DNA of 64,000 nucleotides from contig NW_022985451.1 of NCBI RefSeq assembly GCF_010093595.1, positions 691,956-755,955 on the forward strand. Direction: 5' to 3'. Shown here one piece after another: positions 43,998-54,780 of this stretch; within the stretch, counting starts at the first letter, position 1; each line of letters opens with the position of its first letter. This DNA comes from Mytilinidion resinicola (taxonomy: Eukaryota; Ascomycota; Dothideomycetes; Mytilinidiales; Mytilinidiaceae). The notes beneath the pieces are model-generated. The model searched no databases, was not told where the DNA came from, and was given only the letters and a program-made list of their open reading frames with translations. Position numbers and translations under genes: made by a program.

Positions 43998-45767
43998 GGT
44001 TTCGAATTCGATTGAAAGATGATTGAGAGAAATGGCGAGGAACGCTAGATTTCGAAAGTACCTAGATCAAGCTTATATCCTTCCCCTCTCAGCAGCGTTA
44101 CTATAAAGCACCGTCTTTGTAAGATCCAAGATCCACCCCAAAACGAAACATCCCAAGCATTCGCTCGCGTAAATAGGACCGGCAAGGTTAATTATAGACC
44201 CTGCAATTTACTTTCTGTAGCACGTCTACCATGTATCCCCGGTATTCCTAGCGGCCCGAGCACCGGGTAGCTTCCGTTGAGGTGAGATGGGAGATGAGAT
44301 TTCCAGGTTTAGCCTTTCCCATCAGTGTGTACAGGGTTAAGTGTTTACTTAACCTCTGTACGACGCTCTGGGAGCGAAGAAGGCGTCTGTAAGCATTATT
44401 CTGGGTCGGATGGCGTTTCTGAGATGCTGTTTTGAGCGGAGAGCAGGGAAACCAGATTGGTGCAACGCCAAGGTTCGAGTACCTGTGTACTATTTTTAGG
44501 TGGTTTGTGGAGGAAGGGTGGATGGAGCGAGCGTGAGTAAGCCGTGATCGGCAGATATTGCGTGCACTATTTTCCTGGCTCTCGGGAAAATGGAAGGATC
44601 TTCAAAAATATAATCTGATTGTTGAGGAGAAGGTGGTAAGGGTTGAGGTTGAAAGATGGGAAGGGAGCGTGACCAAAATGGTGCTTTTCAAGCGCAATGC
44701 TGCTGAACTAAAGCAGAATCAGGCATATTTGAACCTCGAATGTATAAGACAGTTTTATGTTAAATTGAAAACCCACTACCAACGATTCCAAGAGACTGGC
44801 TCAAAATTGATCATCCCCCTTGTTAGGATGACTATTCCCAGAATCTCCATGTGTTTCAAGCATCTCCACATGCACGAGACATGCAGATGCTGTGGAACGC
44901 ATATCTGCGCTGTAATGTACCCGTAATCGATAGTCTCACTGGCAGTCTAAAAATGCTACGGCGGTTTCTTCATGTATTTTTCGGAAAGCAGTTGATTCGT
45001 CGAAGTAGGCGGAGTTGTGCTACTTCTGTCATCTTGCGCGTTCTTGGTCGGATTTGTGAGCAATGCCCATGATCTGTGTACGCTTTGTCGCCACCGCTTG
45101 TAGACCTCTGATGCATTTTCAGATTTGGGGACACGCCTCTCTTCGCCCTATGCACGTAGGCTTGTCTGCAACTGCTTCAAGCTGAAGACATGCAACAGTA
45201 GTGCGGCTATTTCCCACAATAAGCTCCGGGGACAATAGCGGTGAGAAAGACTAAAGCAATGGATAGGATTCAGATCCCTTCAGAATTGAGCGGTTTTTGC
45301 TGAAATTGGAAAGAAAATATTAACTCGATGAGAATGTTCCTGAGGGAGCCTTGTTTCTACAGCAGATACTCATACTCCGCAAAACCTCCCTAAACCGGTG
45401 ACAGAATAGGCAGGTCCTCTACGTCCTCAAATGTCTCTTCGCCCGGTCACCTAACGCGAAAACCGAGTCGAGCAGGGTTATCTTGTTTCTCTGGGCTAGG
45501 ACTAATCTTTGACCGGCCTAGAGATGAGTTGGCTCAAAGGCTACTGTTCCGCCCTGAAGACGCCCGAATTCGTTACCTCATACGGTAATAATGTGGTCTG
45601 GGTTTCGCGCTAGGCCACCGAACGTCCGCTTTGGACGACGGTCTGTATTCGTCATGCACAAACGTTGCAATCCTTCGAGAATCTCTATGACTCAAGATGG
45701 CCCTTAAACACATCTGGCCATAAGAACTCCCACAACGTCACAAGAATTGCCCAACTCATCATCCACA
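43998..45767. other. 1.8-kb gene-free stretch
   Basis: Between divergent genes (GH88/GH105-like on the minus strand, GNAT on the plus strand), so both promoters lie within it. Short open frames near 44558 and 44851 have no domain features. No repeats recognised. Confidence 0.4.
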
Positions 45768-46862
45768 ATGTCGTCCACCGACAAAGTCTACGAGCACCTC
45801 GCCGCATCCCCTCTCCTCCTTCAAGCACTCCGTTCATACCTCCCATACAGCATCCCACTGTACCGGCGAATACAGGTTCAGGTCCAAAGCCCGACTGCTC
45901 ACATCTTGGCTACCTTCCCGCCCGCAGAGCAGGACGCTTCTGCTGCCTCGCAATGGCCGAAATGCTTCGCAGCCTGCTACTTCGACCGCTCATCCCGCCC
46001 CGAGACTGAGATGTGGGTGTTTGTGAGCGGAGAAGTACCCGGGCATGCCAGTCACGACGGCGAATCTGCTTCACAAGGCGAACCTGGGAACGAGAGCACT
46101 GAGAAACTATCATGTCCTACTTGCACATCCTTGTTCCTATCTACCCTCCGCCACGCCTCTACCTTCCCCCTCCCCCCAATTCGCCCGGAAAATCAGAAAC
46201 ACCTCGACCTAGCCGCCACCGCAACCTCGTTACAGAGCTTCAAAGGGCTCAGTCTCTCTATAGAAGACGTCCCACCCATTGCATACCTCACACACCTCCT
46301 GATACCCACAGTGGTAACGCTGGGAACCTTGAACTCAAAGCTTCTGCCTGTCCTCATGGAGCGGCACCTCGTGCGCGAGGAGTTTCCCGGCCTCAATTCC
46401 CCATGCGGGAAATTCATCTTCAAGGTTTCTGGCACGCCTCCTCCGAAGCCACTGCTAGATGGACTGCGGTGGGGTGAAGTTCGCCCTCAAGATATCGAGA
46501 TTGTGCAAGCTGGAACTGCCATTCCGCGCGCAGCTGTGACTCTGTTGCAGTTGAAGAGTCTTGCTGTTTTCCCATCGGATTCTGACAAGCCAATTGCATG
46601 GGCTTTCTTGGGACATGATGGAAGCTTGTCGTCTCTACATGTCAAACCAGAATTTAGAGGCCGTGGGATCGCCAAGTCTCTTGCTTCGAAGCTGTTTAGG
46701 GATAACGTCTCGAGCACCGCAGAGGATGAGGAGAAACAAGATGATTGGGCGCACGCGGATGTCTACGAGGGGAATGTTCAGAGTGAGAGTGTTTGCAAGA
46801 GTCTGGGAGGGAGGCCTTGGTGGACTGTTTACTGGATGAGGCTGGATTTAGGACGGTTGTAG
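45768..46862 (+). CDS. GNAT-family N-acetyltransferase (FR47-like)
   Basis: Single exon, 364 aa, starting at the ATG of MSSTDKVYEHL. The C-terminal acetyl-CoA-binding core is clear: AWAFLGHDGSLSSLHVKPEFRGRGIAKSLASKLF contains the beta4 strand and the R/Q-G-x-G/A pyrophosphate loop (RGRGIA), followed by ADVYEGNVQSESVCKSLGG, the usual end of FR47-like domains. The N-terminal 200 residues have a CPTC pair, and they are less typical. The substrate cannot be stated; glycine-N-acyltransferase-like proteins have the same order. No intron is needed. Confidence 0.85.
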   Translation: MSSTDKVYEHLAASPLLLQALRSYLPYSIPLYRRIQVQVQSPTAHILATFPPAEQDASAASQWPKCFAACYFDRSSRPETEMWVFVSGEVPGHASHDGESASQGEPGNESTEKLSCPTCTSLFLSTLRHASTFPLPPIRPENQKHLDLAATATSLQSFKGLSLSIEDVPPIAYLTHLLIPTVVTLGTLNSKLLPVLMERHLVREEFPGLNSPCGKFIFKVSGTPPPKPLLDGLRWGEVRPQDIEIVQAGTAIPRAAVTLLQLKSLAVFPSDSDKPIAWAFLGHDGSLSSLHVKPEFRGRGIAKSLASKLFRDNVSSTAEDEEKQDDWAHADVYEGNVQSESVCKSLGGRPWWTVYWMRLDLGRL

Positions 46863-47375
46863 GATGTGAATCTTAGAGAGTAAGAAGGGTGCATATGGCT
46901 TGCGATAGGGGTTGCAGGGCAGACGTTCGCAGACTAGAGATCGTGTTTCGAAGCCTTCGGATGGAGCATGGTGGTCAGGGGCATTGGCTAATTGAACGAA
47001 ATCCACTGGCGTCTATAAAACTCGATTAGTATAAGAACTAACAAATAGAACATAGCTTTGGAACGAGTTGTAGTGCGTCATAAAAAAATTAGAGTTGTTG
47101 TTGCGATTGAATCCTCATTGGAGAGCTCAGGGTTAAAAATGTGTAATCATCCGCAGGAAAAGTGTGAAAGGAAGAACGTACCTGAGAGTATATAGCAGCC
47201 GAGATGTTTGCTGTTCACATCTAATTTCAAACAAGAGATCACCACTACATAACATTGTTCGTTCGTTCTTGAAGATTTGGGATGAGTCTTCATTCATGAG
47301 CATATTCTGTACCTGAGCCGGCTTTCATGGAGGTTGTATAGATGACAACGCCTTAGAGGAAAGGCGATGAATCCT
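46863..47375. other. intergenic, no gene seen
   Basis: Lies between convergent gene ends (GNAT on plus, RPP0 on minus), so it holds two 3' regions. No coding sequence or repeat recognised. Confidence 0.45.
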
Positions 47376-48542
47376 CTAATCAAAGAGACCAAAGCCCATG
47401 TCCTCATCTTCCGACTCTTCCGCTTCCGGTTCGGGCTCGGCTGGGGCAGAGCCGCTGGTGGGTGCAGCATCTCCTCCACCGGAGGTGGTGGTGGGTCCAG
47501 CAGACGCATACTTGTCAGGATTCTGGATACGATCCTTGAGCTCCTCAATCTCGTCCCAGCCGTAGTCGGTCTCAACAGCGACGGCAAGAACCTTCTTGTA
47601 CGAGTTGACAACGGAGTGGATGACAGATGGCAGGGTGGGGTAGCCAGTTGCGAGCGAGATCGTGGCAATGGTGGCAATGGCGGAGGAGAACGCCTTTAGG
47701 AGCTGAGACTCCTCGATATCCAAAACGTCGGACGCGAAAGTCTGACCGTTGTCGTAGATCTGTGAGATGCCCATACCGTAGGTGAAGGGACTGGTGTCAT
47801 TAGCCCTGCGTTGTGACCGAAGGTAGCATAACAGATACATACCTGATGTTCAACATGTTCAACAAGGTAGCTTCGGAAGCTCCGACCTTGGTTCCACCCT
47901 CGACGAGCTTCAAGTCCGTCGTGATTTCAATGGTACCACGAGCAATCTTGGTGGGAACACCGAGAGCCTGGAAGAACGAGGTCTTACCGGGCTCCATACC
48001 GGTGTTACCAGCAGGAACGTAGACACTACACACACAGTCAATATCCATGTTCTCCAGCATTTCTCCCCAGGTGTTTGTACGTACTCGAGGGGAGCCAAAG
48101 CACCAGCACGAGCGGGTGCCGCGACACGGTTGGAGAGAATCTTGTCGCGAGTCTCCTTCAAGTCGGCATTGGTGAAGACGAATCCGACATTGCCTACAGA
48201 TCATCAGCGAATGATAGTTATACGAATTGGACTAGAGAGCTTACCCTTGACGTGGGGAAGAATGCGCTCGTACTCTGGGCTCTCGGCGATGAAGCCCTTG
48301 ATGGCGCGGCGCACCATGGTGTTCTTTCCCATCAGGACGACACCCTCACCACGGAGGCTCTGCCTGATCTCGTGCATCTGCTGGGATGAGACATTGTCGA
48401 CCGTGACGACGAAGATGCTCTTGTACTCTGCGGGAAACGGTCAATTGCTGGCCCCATGCATGCGCGAGAGGAGACGCATACCCTCGAGGAGGCCCTTGAG
48501 CTTGTCGAAGTAGCCGGCTTTGTTGGCGGTTTTGCCCCCCAT
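47376..48542 (-). CDS. RPP0: 60S acidic ribosomal protein P0 (uL10)
   Basis: Five exons: 48542-48482, 48427-48245, 48193-48085, 48025-47843 and 47790-47376, giving 316 aa. The N-terminus [22 protein letters not shown] and [39 protein letters not shown] are ribosomal protein uL10. The C-terminus ends in the stalk motif [12 protein letters not shown] shared by P0, P1 and P2. The intermediate residues ([37 protein letters not shown]) match the P0-specific domain that binds P1/P2. Family knowledge: P0 anchors the GTPase-stimulating stalk on the large subunit. High intron number is usual for ribosomal protein genes in filamentous fungi. The start faces TRM82, 230 bp away. Confidence 0.98.
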
Positions 48543-48772
48543 GATCTTCGTATATGAGAATCCGGGATGTTTAAGGACTTGAATGTGTGTTGTTGAATTA
48601 TGGAGAGGAAGTTGGCCGGTCTGCTCTCCAAGATGTCGTGAAGCAAAATTGGAGTGTGGGTCCGTGCGAAGCGAGCGCTGGCCGCCTTGGGGATGGCTAA
48701 TTTGAACAATTTATGCACATCACATAACTAACTACAGTCCTCCAACAACACTTCATCCGTACGGAAAAAAGA
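48543..48772. promoter_or_regulatory. divergent promoter region of RPP0 and TRM82
   Basis: A 230-bp spacer between the two start codons. Both genes serve translation, so co-regulation from one shared region is plausible. No defined factor site was identified by eye. Confidence 0.55.
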
Positions 48773-50530
48773 ATGGCAATTCCTTTCCAGTGCGTTCGGG
48801 TGTGTAGACCAGACCCGCACGATCAGAGCTCATGGCTGCTGCTTGCTGCAAGTGGTCCGAGAATTTATAGCAGTCATTCCAGCGGTGGTACTTCCGTCTG
48901 GTCATCACAAAAGAGTTCAGAATCTGCAGTGAGTGAAACCCCTTGGGCTGGGTCTTTTGATGAAACGTTGACCTGGGTTTCTCAGGCAGAAAATTGTCAC
49001 GCACAACGAGTGAGGACTAAGCATTTGTAGGAGCCTGTGCAAGCAGACGAATCGCAAGAACCACCTGGGAAGAAAGTGAAGCTATCGAAACAGGCAGAAG
49101 AACCTCCCAATGTATCCAAATTACTGGTCACTAGCAATTCCCAACATCTAGTTGCTGTCACTGCAGAAGACAAATGTCTCCGTGTATTCCGCCTCGATCT
49201 CACCGGTCGACTGGAACCTTTGAGTCAAAGGTGAGACTGGTGTGTTGAATTGGACGATGACATAACTGATAGCTCAAGGTCTATGCCAAAGCGTCCATGC
49301 GCAGTCACAATGATCGAAAATGACGCGACTATTCTTTGTGCAGACAAGTTCGGAGATGTCTACGCACTCCCGCTCCTACCGTCTCCCACAGATGCCGACG
49401 ACATTGCCGTGGCCGCACAGGAGAAGGAGACATCAGCATCCTTCGTTCCTACAGCGACCCCGCTTACAGTCCACTCGGGACGAAATCGAAAGGCTCTAGA
49501 GGACCAGCTCAAGCAAAAACTTCAGCCCAAGACCAAGGAGCCCCTGAAGTTCAAACATGACCTCCTTCTAGGGCATGTGTCAATGCTTACTGAAATTCTG
49601 TACGCTGAAGTCGAAGGAGAAAAGACAGGAGCAAAGCCCCGTACCTACATATTTACTGCCGATCGCGACGAACATATTCGCATTTCTCGAGGACCGCCAC
49701 AGTCTCACATCATAGAAGGTTTCTGTCAAGGTCACCGGGAGTTCGTCAGCAAACTTTGTCTGTCGAGGTCTGGGGATCTCATTTCCGGCGGTGGAGACGA
49801 CGATCTCATTGTTTGGGATTGGCTAAGCTGTCGTGTGCTGGAGCGAATCAGTATTAAGCAGCCAGTGCTCGACTTCCTCAAAGCACATCCCCAACATGCT
49901 GGATCGCCACAGGAGAGTGAAGGAGACCTTAGAGTCGCCGTTTCAGGCATCTGGGCGGCTCCGTCTACATTCTCAAGGGTAATATCTCTCCTATTGCTTT
50001 AGCCCATACGGATCACTAAGCCTGAGCATAGGATAGTGTTCTCGTGACATGTGAGGGGGTGCCAGCCCTGTTTCACTTTATCATCGACGGCAGAAAGAAG
50101 GTCTCCAGTCTGCAACAGACGCTCCCACTGACCGGAAACCCTCTGGATTTGACGCTCCTGGAGTCTGGTCCGATTACCGAGTTCATCGTGGTGTCTATCG
50201 ACCAGACACGTGCACCCGGATCTGCCACAATGCTGCGTCAGAAAGACGTGAGTGTCCACTTACCATTCTCTCTATGATCATATCTAATGATTGCTATAGG
50301 ACGTCCCAAGTCGGATGCAAGCATTCTCGCTAGGTTCAAGTGGTGGGTGGAATCTTACATCCATGCTAGATGTGACACTTGAACGGCTTAATAGCCAGGC
50401 ACAAGCGGATGCTCTGCTTGGAAGGGAGGCAGAAGTAGTAAATCCGGAAACTCCTGGGAAGCAAAGTCCTGTGCAAGACATTCTTTACGGTATTGAGAAC
50501 TTACGAAAGCGAGCGGGTGCGGAGGACTAG
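48773..50530 (+). CDS. TRM82: tRNA (guanine-N7)-methyltransferase non-catalytic subunit, WD40
   Basis: Five exons: 48773-48928, 49031-49230, 49279-49978, 50032-50247 and 50300-50530, giving 500 aa. WD-type repeats are visible (SKLLVTSNSQHLVAVTAEDKCLRVFRLD; GHVSMLTEI; TYIFTADRDEHIRISRGP; GHREFVSKLCLSRSGDLISGGGDDDLIVWDW). TADRDEHIRISR is characteristic of Trm82/WDR4. Family knowledge: Trm82 stabilises the catalytic subunit Trm8 in making m7G46 in tRNA. The start MAIPFQCVRV begins the first blade. The long C-terminal tail resembles that of filamentous fungi. Confidence 0.93.
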
Positions 50531-51527
50531 TGGTACACATAGCGCGTCTGGCGCAAATAGGGCTGACACTGATTCGGAATCATGAAGCCTGCTGCAATAC
50601 GTGAGAACTCGCATATCGCCGTGAACATGCCTCCTCATGGATCTGCGTATACTTCGTCACCGGTGCTTGCGGTGCTTGAATATATTGATAACGACGTGGA
50701 GCAGTAGGTCACACGTCCAGTCCGTATGCACCATTCTGGTGTCTTAGACGGCCAAAAGCTCATTGGCTGATCTGTTCAATCATCTCACATCTCGTCTAAA
50801 TACATGGACATATCTTGGAGCACCACGAGGGCGTGCAAACTTATGACAATGCAATGGATTCCAGGCCTGGCCAGTGTTGGTACCTCCTCCGTATCTGCTC
50901 GGCTGAGGTTCCGAGGCACATATTTGTCGCAGGTATTATTTCGGCTCGGCTCGTGAATTACGCACCGGACGAAGGGTCCAGAATCCGCATGGACAAATAG
51001 AGGTGGGACATGCTACGTCGGTGGAGGTTCGGGCGTGATAAATCCCCAGAGGTCTCGAAGTCGCGGTTCGTAAGCAGGGCGGCGAAGGCCAGACGGCCAT
51101 CGGCATCGATGGCGATATCGCAGCCAAATTTACATTTGTCTTGTAACTCGACACCATCCACTACTTCAATATCTGTCACTCCCTGCCCTCACGCATCCAC
51201 GCCGCGCCTCACGCTCTGCGCTAGAGTAATTGTCACCGCTCACCGGTCTTCTGAAGGATTCCCCCACTACTGGCTCTATAAAGCCGTCTTTGACAGCCTC
51301 GGACAACGCCCCTCGTGCCCGAGTGAATAAACACAACAAAGCAAACTACCTCGCCAGTCGCCATCCTGTTCGCCTCAACTCTTCGCAGAGCCAGTGCCTC
51401 TCCCTTATTCTCCTCCCTCGCAATCCCGATCGCAGCAGCCGCATCGTTCCAGCAGCGAAACTCGGCCGCCGCGGGGCTCCCTCAACTTCCTAAACCTCTG
51501 TTTGCCATCGCCAAAGGCTCCCGGAAC
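50531..51527. other. intergenic, no gene seen
   Basis: Between TRM82 and TRR1, both plus-strand. A 73-residue frame at 50958-51179 on the minus strand has no support as a gene. The last 250 bases are CT-rich on the plus strand, which fits a TRR1 leader. Confidence 0.4.
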
Positions 51528-52898
51528 ATGCACTCGAAAGTAGTCAGTAAGTGTTAGCTCCAGTCTACAACTGGAACGTCCATCGCTAACAAAATTGGCA
51601 GTCATTGGGTACGTCCAACGCGTCATTTCTTCCCCACACGCGACACCTCTTCGTTGGCAACATACACTGACAAGCAGAACTACAGCTCGGGCCCAGCTGG
51701 CCATACAGCTGCCATCTATGCTGCTCGGGCTGACCTGAATCGTGTGTACTCCGATTCTTTGTGGCGGTGTGGACGATAGCTAACCTAGGAATAGCGGTCC
51801 TGTACGAGGGCTTCCTCGCGCTCGGAATTGCTGCCGGCGGGCAACTGACTACCACGGATGAAGTCGAAAACTTTCCCGGCTTCAAGAAGATCCAGGGAGC
51901 AACGTTGATGGTGAGCCTTAGCTTTTCCCTACAAGCTGAAAGGAAACCAGCTAATACATCTCGCGATGTAGGATCAAATGCGCGAGCAATCTGAAGCATG
52001 TGGCGCCGAGATCGTATCCCAGACCGTCGCGAAAATCGACTTGAAGACCCGCCCCTTCAAATACTGGCTACACCCCATGGGCGACGACGATGAGATCGAA
52101 CCGGAGGTGCACACCGCGGACTCAGTGATAATCGCGACAGGCGCAAAGGCTCGAAGACTGGATCTGCCTGGAGAAATCAAGTACTGGGGCAATGGTGTGT
52201 CAGCATGTGCTGTTTGCGATGGCTCGCTGCCGATGTTCAGAGACCAAGCTTTGGTTGTCATTGGTGGAGGCGACTCCGCTGTTGAAGAGGCATTATACCT
52301 GACCAAGAAGGCTAAGAAGGTGACGGTCCTAGTACGGAGGGACAGGCTACGGGCTAGCAGGACAAACGCGCGCCGTTTGACGACGCACCCGAAGGTTGAG
52401 GTCAAGTTCAATCACAGCGCCACGCTGATCAAGGGCGACGAGAAGAAGAATGGGCTCATGTCGTCTCTCGTTATTAAGAACAATGTCACTGGAGAAGAGC
52501 AAGAAATCGAGGCGAGAGGGTTGTTCTATGCCGTGGGACACGACCCAGCAACCGCACTCTTCAAGGGGCAGCTAGAGATGGACGAAGATGGCTATCTCAT
52601 CACACAGGCTGGTAGAGGCCTGACTAGCGTTGAGGGAGTGTTCGCTGCTGGAGATGTACAAGACAAGCGGTACAGACAGGCCATCACGAGTGCAGGTTAG
52701 TAAACCTCGAATCCTCGCCCGGAAAAGTCAAAAGCTAACATGTGACAAGGCTCTGGATGCGTAGCAGCACTCGAGGCTGAAAAATGGCTCATGGACCAAG
52801 AACCCACGGTTGAGAACGAGCTCGATACCGAGAATCAGGCCGAGAAGTCCCAGACGAACGGCGTTGTGCCAGAGTACCGATCTAACCCTCTGCTATGA
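51528..52898 (+). CDS. TRR1: thioredoxin reductase (low molecular weight type)
   Basis: Six exons: 51528-51546, 51602-51608 (7 nt), 51686-51741, 51795-51910, 51972-52695 and 52750-52898, giving 356 aa. The microexon completes [23 protein letters not shown], the FAD-binding GxGxxG region. The redox disulfide is CAVC (in SACAVCDG) and the NADPH-binding motif [13 protein letters not shown] follows. Then come [10 protein letters not shown] and the FAD-ligating [28 protein letters not shown]. Family knowledge: the dimeric flavoenzyme reduces thioredoxin with NADPH in the cytosol. The last 40 residues are charged and disordered. GAFSKEA-like N-terminal targeting is absent. Confidence 0.96.
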
Positions 52899-53536
52899 GC
52901 GTTCGTGTTGATATGCTCTCAACGTTCGAAAAGCTTTTGGATTCGCATCTCTGCATACCCGCGCGAGTCGTGCGCTAGTTACTTTGCATCTGATGTCTTT
53001 TGTACATTTCTTGCTGGCATTATCACCGGCCAGCGACCTTCTATCCGAGACTACATAGACTTTTTTTCATTGTGGGCAGTTTGATTTATTGTGATGCGAT
53101 ACAGTCACCATTAAGGCTCACTAGGCCCGAGGGGCAAAATAGACCTGGCTCACTAGAAGAGTAGATGATGGATTAGGCATTTAGATAGAAAGCTTGATTG
53201 GAAAGAAGTAGGAACCCCCACGGCTATATGGTGCAGAAACAAACGCCAGGCAACGCTATGCATGTGCAAATCAAACAACAAATAGTCAGCAGTACTAAAC
53301 ATAGGGTATGCCGCCAACGCCTACAGTATAGTACACCCTCTCAGATGAAACTCAGAACTCGGACACACATCTTCGGGGGCCGGTTGGTGAAGGTCCGGAG
53401 TCGACGCAGCTACTGAACGGACTCTTTCACCTATCCCGCAGACAGTCAGGGAGACGTCGGAAGTGAACACTTGTTGCCATCCTCGGTGATGAAGAGTAAG
53501 GTCCAAAGCACCCGAGAAGCACGTCGGTCATTGACT
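52899..53536. other. intergenic, no gene seen
   Basis: Between convergent ends of TRR1 and the minus-strand gene at 53537. Only short chance open frames. Confidence 0.45.
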
Positions 53537-54483
53537 TCAGCGCGCGTTGAGCAGATCTAACGCACTCTCGAAGGCCTTGACAACATGGATGTCTACATAG
53601 CGGTTAGTCTATGCGCACAGATGGGTACCTGCTCTTTAGCCGTAGCAAAGCGTCACTTACAGTGATTCCTCGTTTTTTCGAGATTCTCTTCCGAGTTTTG
53701 CACGTGAGCCATCCGGGTCCGAAGGCTGCATGATATATCAACACTTGCATTCCTAGATCCAGCGATTGACAAATGGCTTTACCGTCTGAACGAGCGGTCG
53801 ACCTCGTGGTGCTTGCTGGCATCTTGCCATATACTGAAGAACTGTGGTCCAAGGTCAATGTTTGAAGGCAATCGCTAGACCAGGACGGAGCCGATTACAT
53901 TCATGAGATTGGCCCACTCTTCCGTGAGCTGTTGCTCGACATCTATGTTCTTGTCCATAGCTTCATGGTATCGGTCTTCGAGTTCACCCCAGTTGAAGTC
54001 TTCGATCCTCTCCGACGGGTCAACGAGCTCTGTTGCTTCGGCTCCATTCATTTCTGGCGCATCGATTTCGTCCGAAAGGATCAGGCGTTGAGTGGCTTGC
54101 GAGTCTGGAGATGATCGCCCTTCACCCTTCGCGGTAAGTGTTGGGCTCTGTGAGCCCTCATCCCTTCGTGCAGTGATGGGCTCCTTAGCTCGTCCGTTCT
54201 TGGACTGTCGAGTATCAACCATTTCGGCGTAGGACCTCTTGCGATTAGTAACCACGTTCAGAATCGCAGGTTGCCCGCACGATGCAGGTGATGTTGGCGG
54301 GTCAGAGAGATCGGATGAGGGAAGGTCCATAGAAGGGCTGTGGGGAGCAGGATCAGTTGCTGTATGTGAGTGAATGATCAAATCATGTTCCCATGCGCGG
54401 AGAAGCGTGACCCTGTGTTGTGGCTGGTGGCGGCTTGCGGAGCCTGAGGCACGGAGGTAAGCGTGGAGGTCCGCGTTCTGCAT
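53537..54483 (-). CDS. protein of unknown function, four exons
   Basis: Exons 54483-53899, 53841-53783, 53725-53661 and 53592-53537 give 254 aa. All three junctions keep phase (GTAATC, GTAAAG and GTAAGT donors). The downstream exons add RMAHVQNSEENLEKTRNH and VVKAFESALDLLNAR, a helical tail that no long single frame shows. The N-terminal 130 residues are Ser/Pro-rich and disordered, with a basic RKRSYAEM block; the C-terminal 110 residues are helical and acidic (DFNWGELEDRYHEAMDK). It looks like a small helical partner or adaptor protein. No family recognised. It is head to head with ATG14, 297 bp apart. Confidence 0.7.
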
Positions 54484-54780
54484 TTGGGGCAGGCGTCATT
54501 GGGGGAACATGACCGACCTCCCACCTTACCTACACCTCGCCGAAAAGACGCTCACTCCGCCACAACGCCCCTACAAATACACGCCGCTTATATTCACTAC
54601 TCGCCCTTACGTTCTTGGCTGTCGCTACTTTCAAAACACAACTAATAGCAGGCTGGTGAATATGGAGCGTTAAATACCCTGAGAGCCGCCCGCCGCAACC
54701 ATGCTGCCTTACAGCTTCGCTCTCCGCACATACACCACCATCGGTTGGATAACCTCGATCCGCCCACCCCACCAAGCACC
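54484..54780. promoter_or_regulatory. divergent promoter region of the unknown gene and ATG14
   Basis: A 297-bp spacer between opposite start codons. Both promoters must be here. No named site. Confidence 0.45.

Noticed and set aside
50958..51179. 73-residue minus-strand open frame near TRR1
   Set aside because: No signal peptide, domain or splice partner; lies in the TRR1 upstream region.
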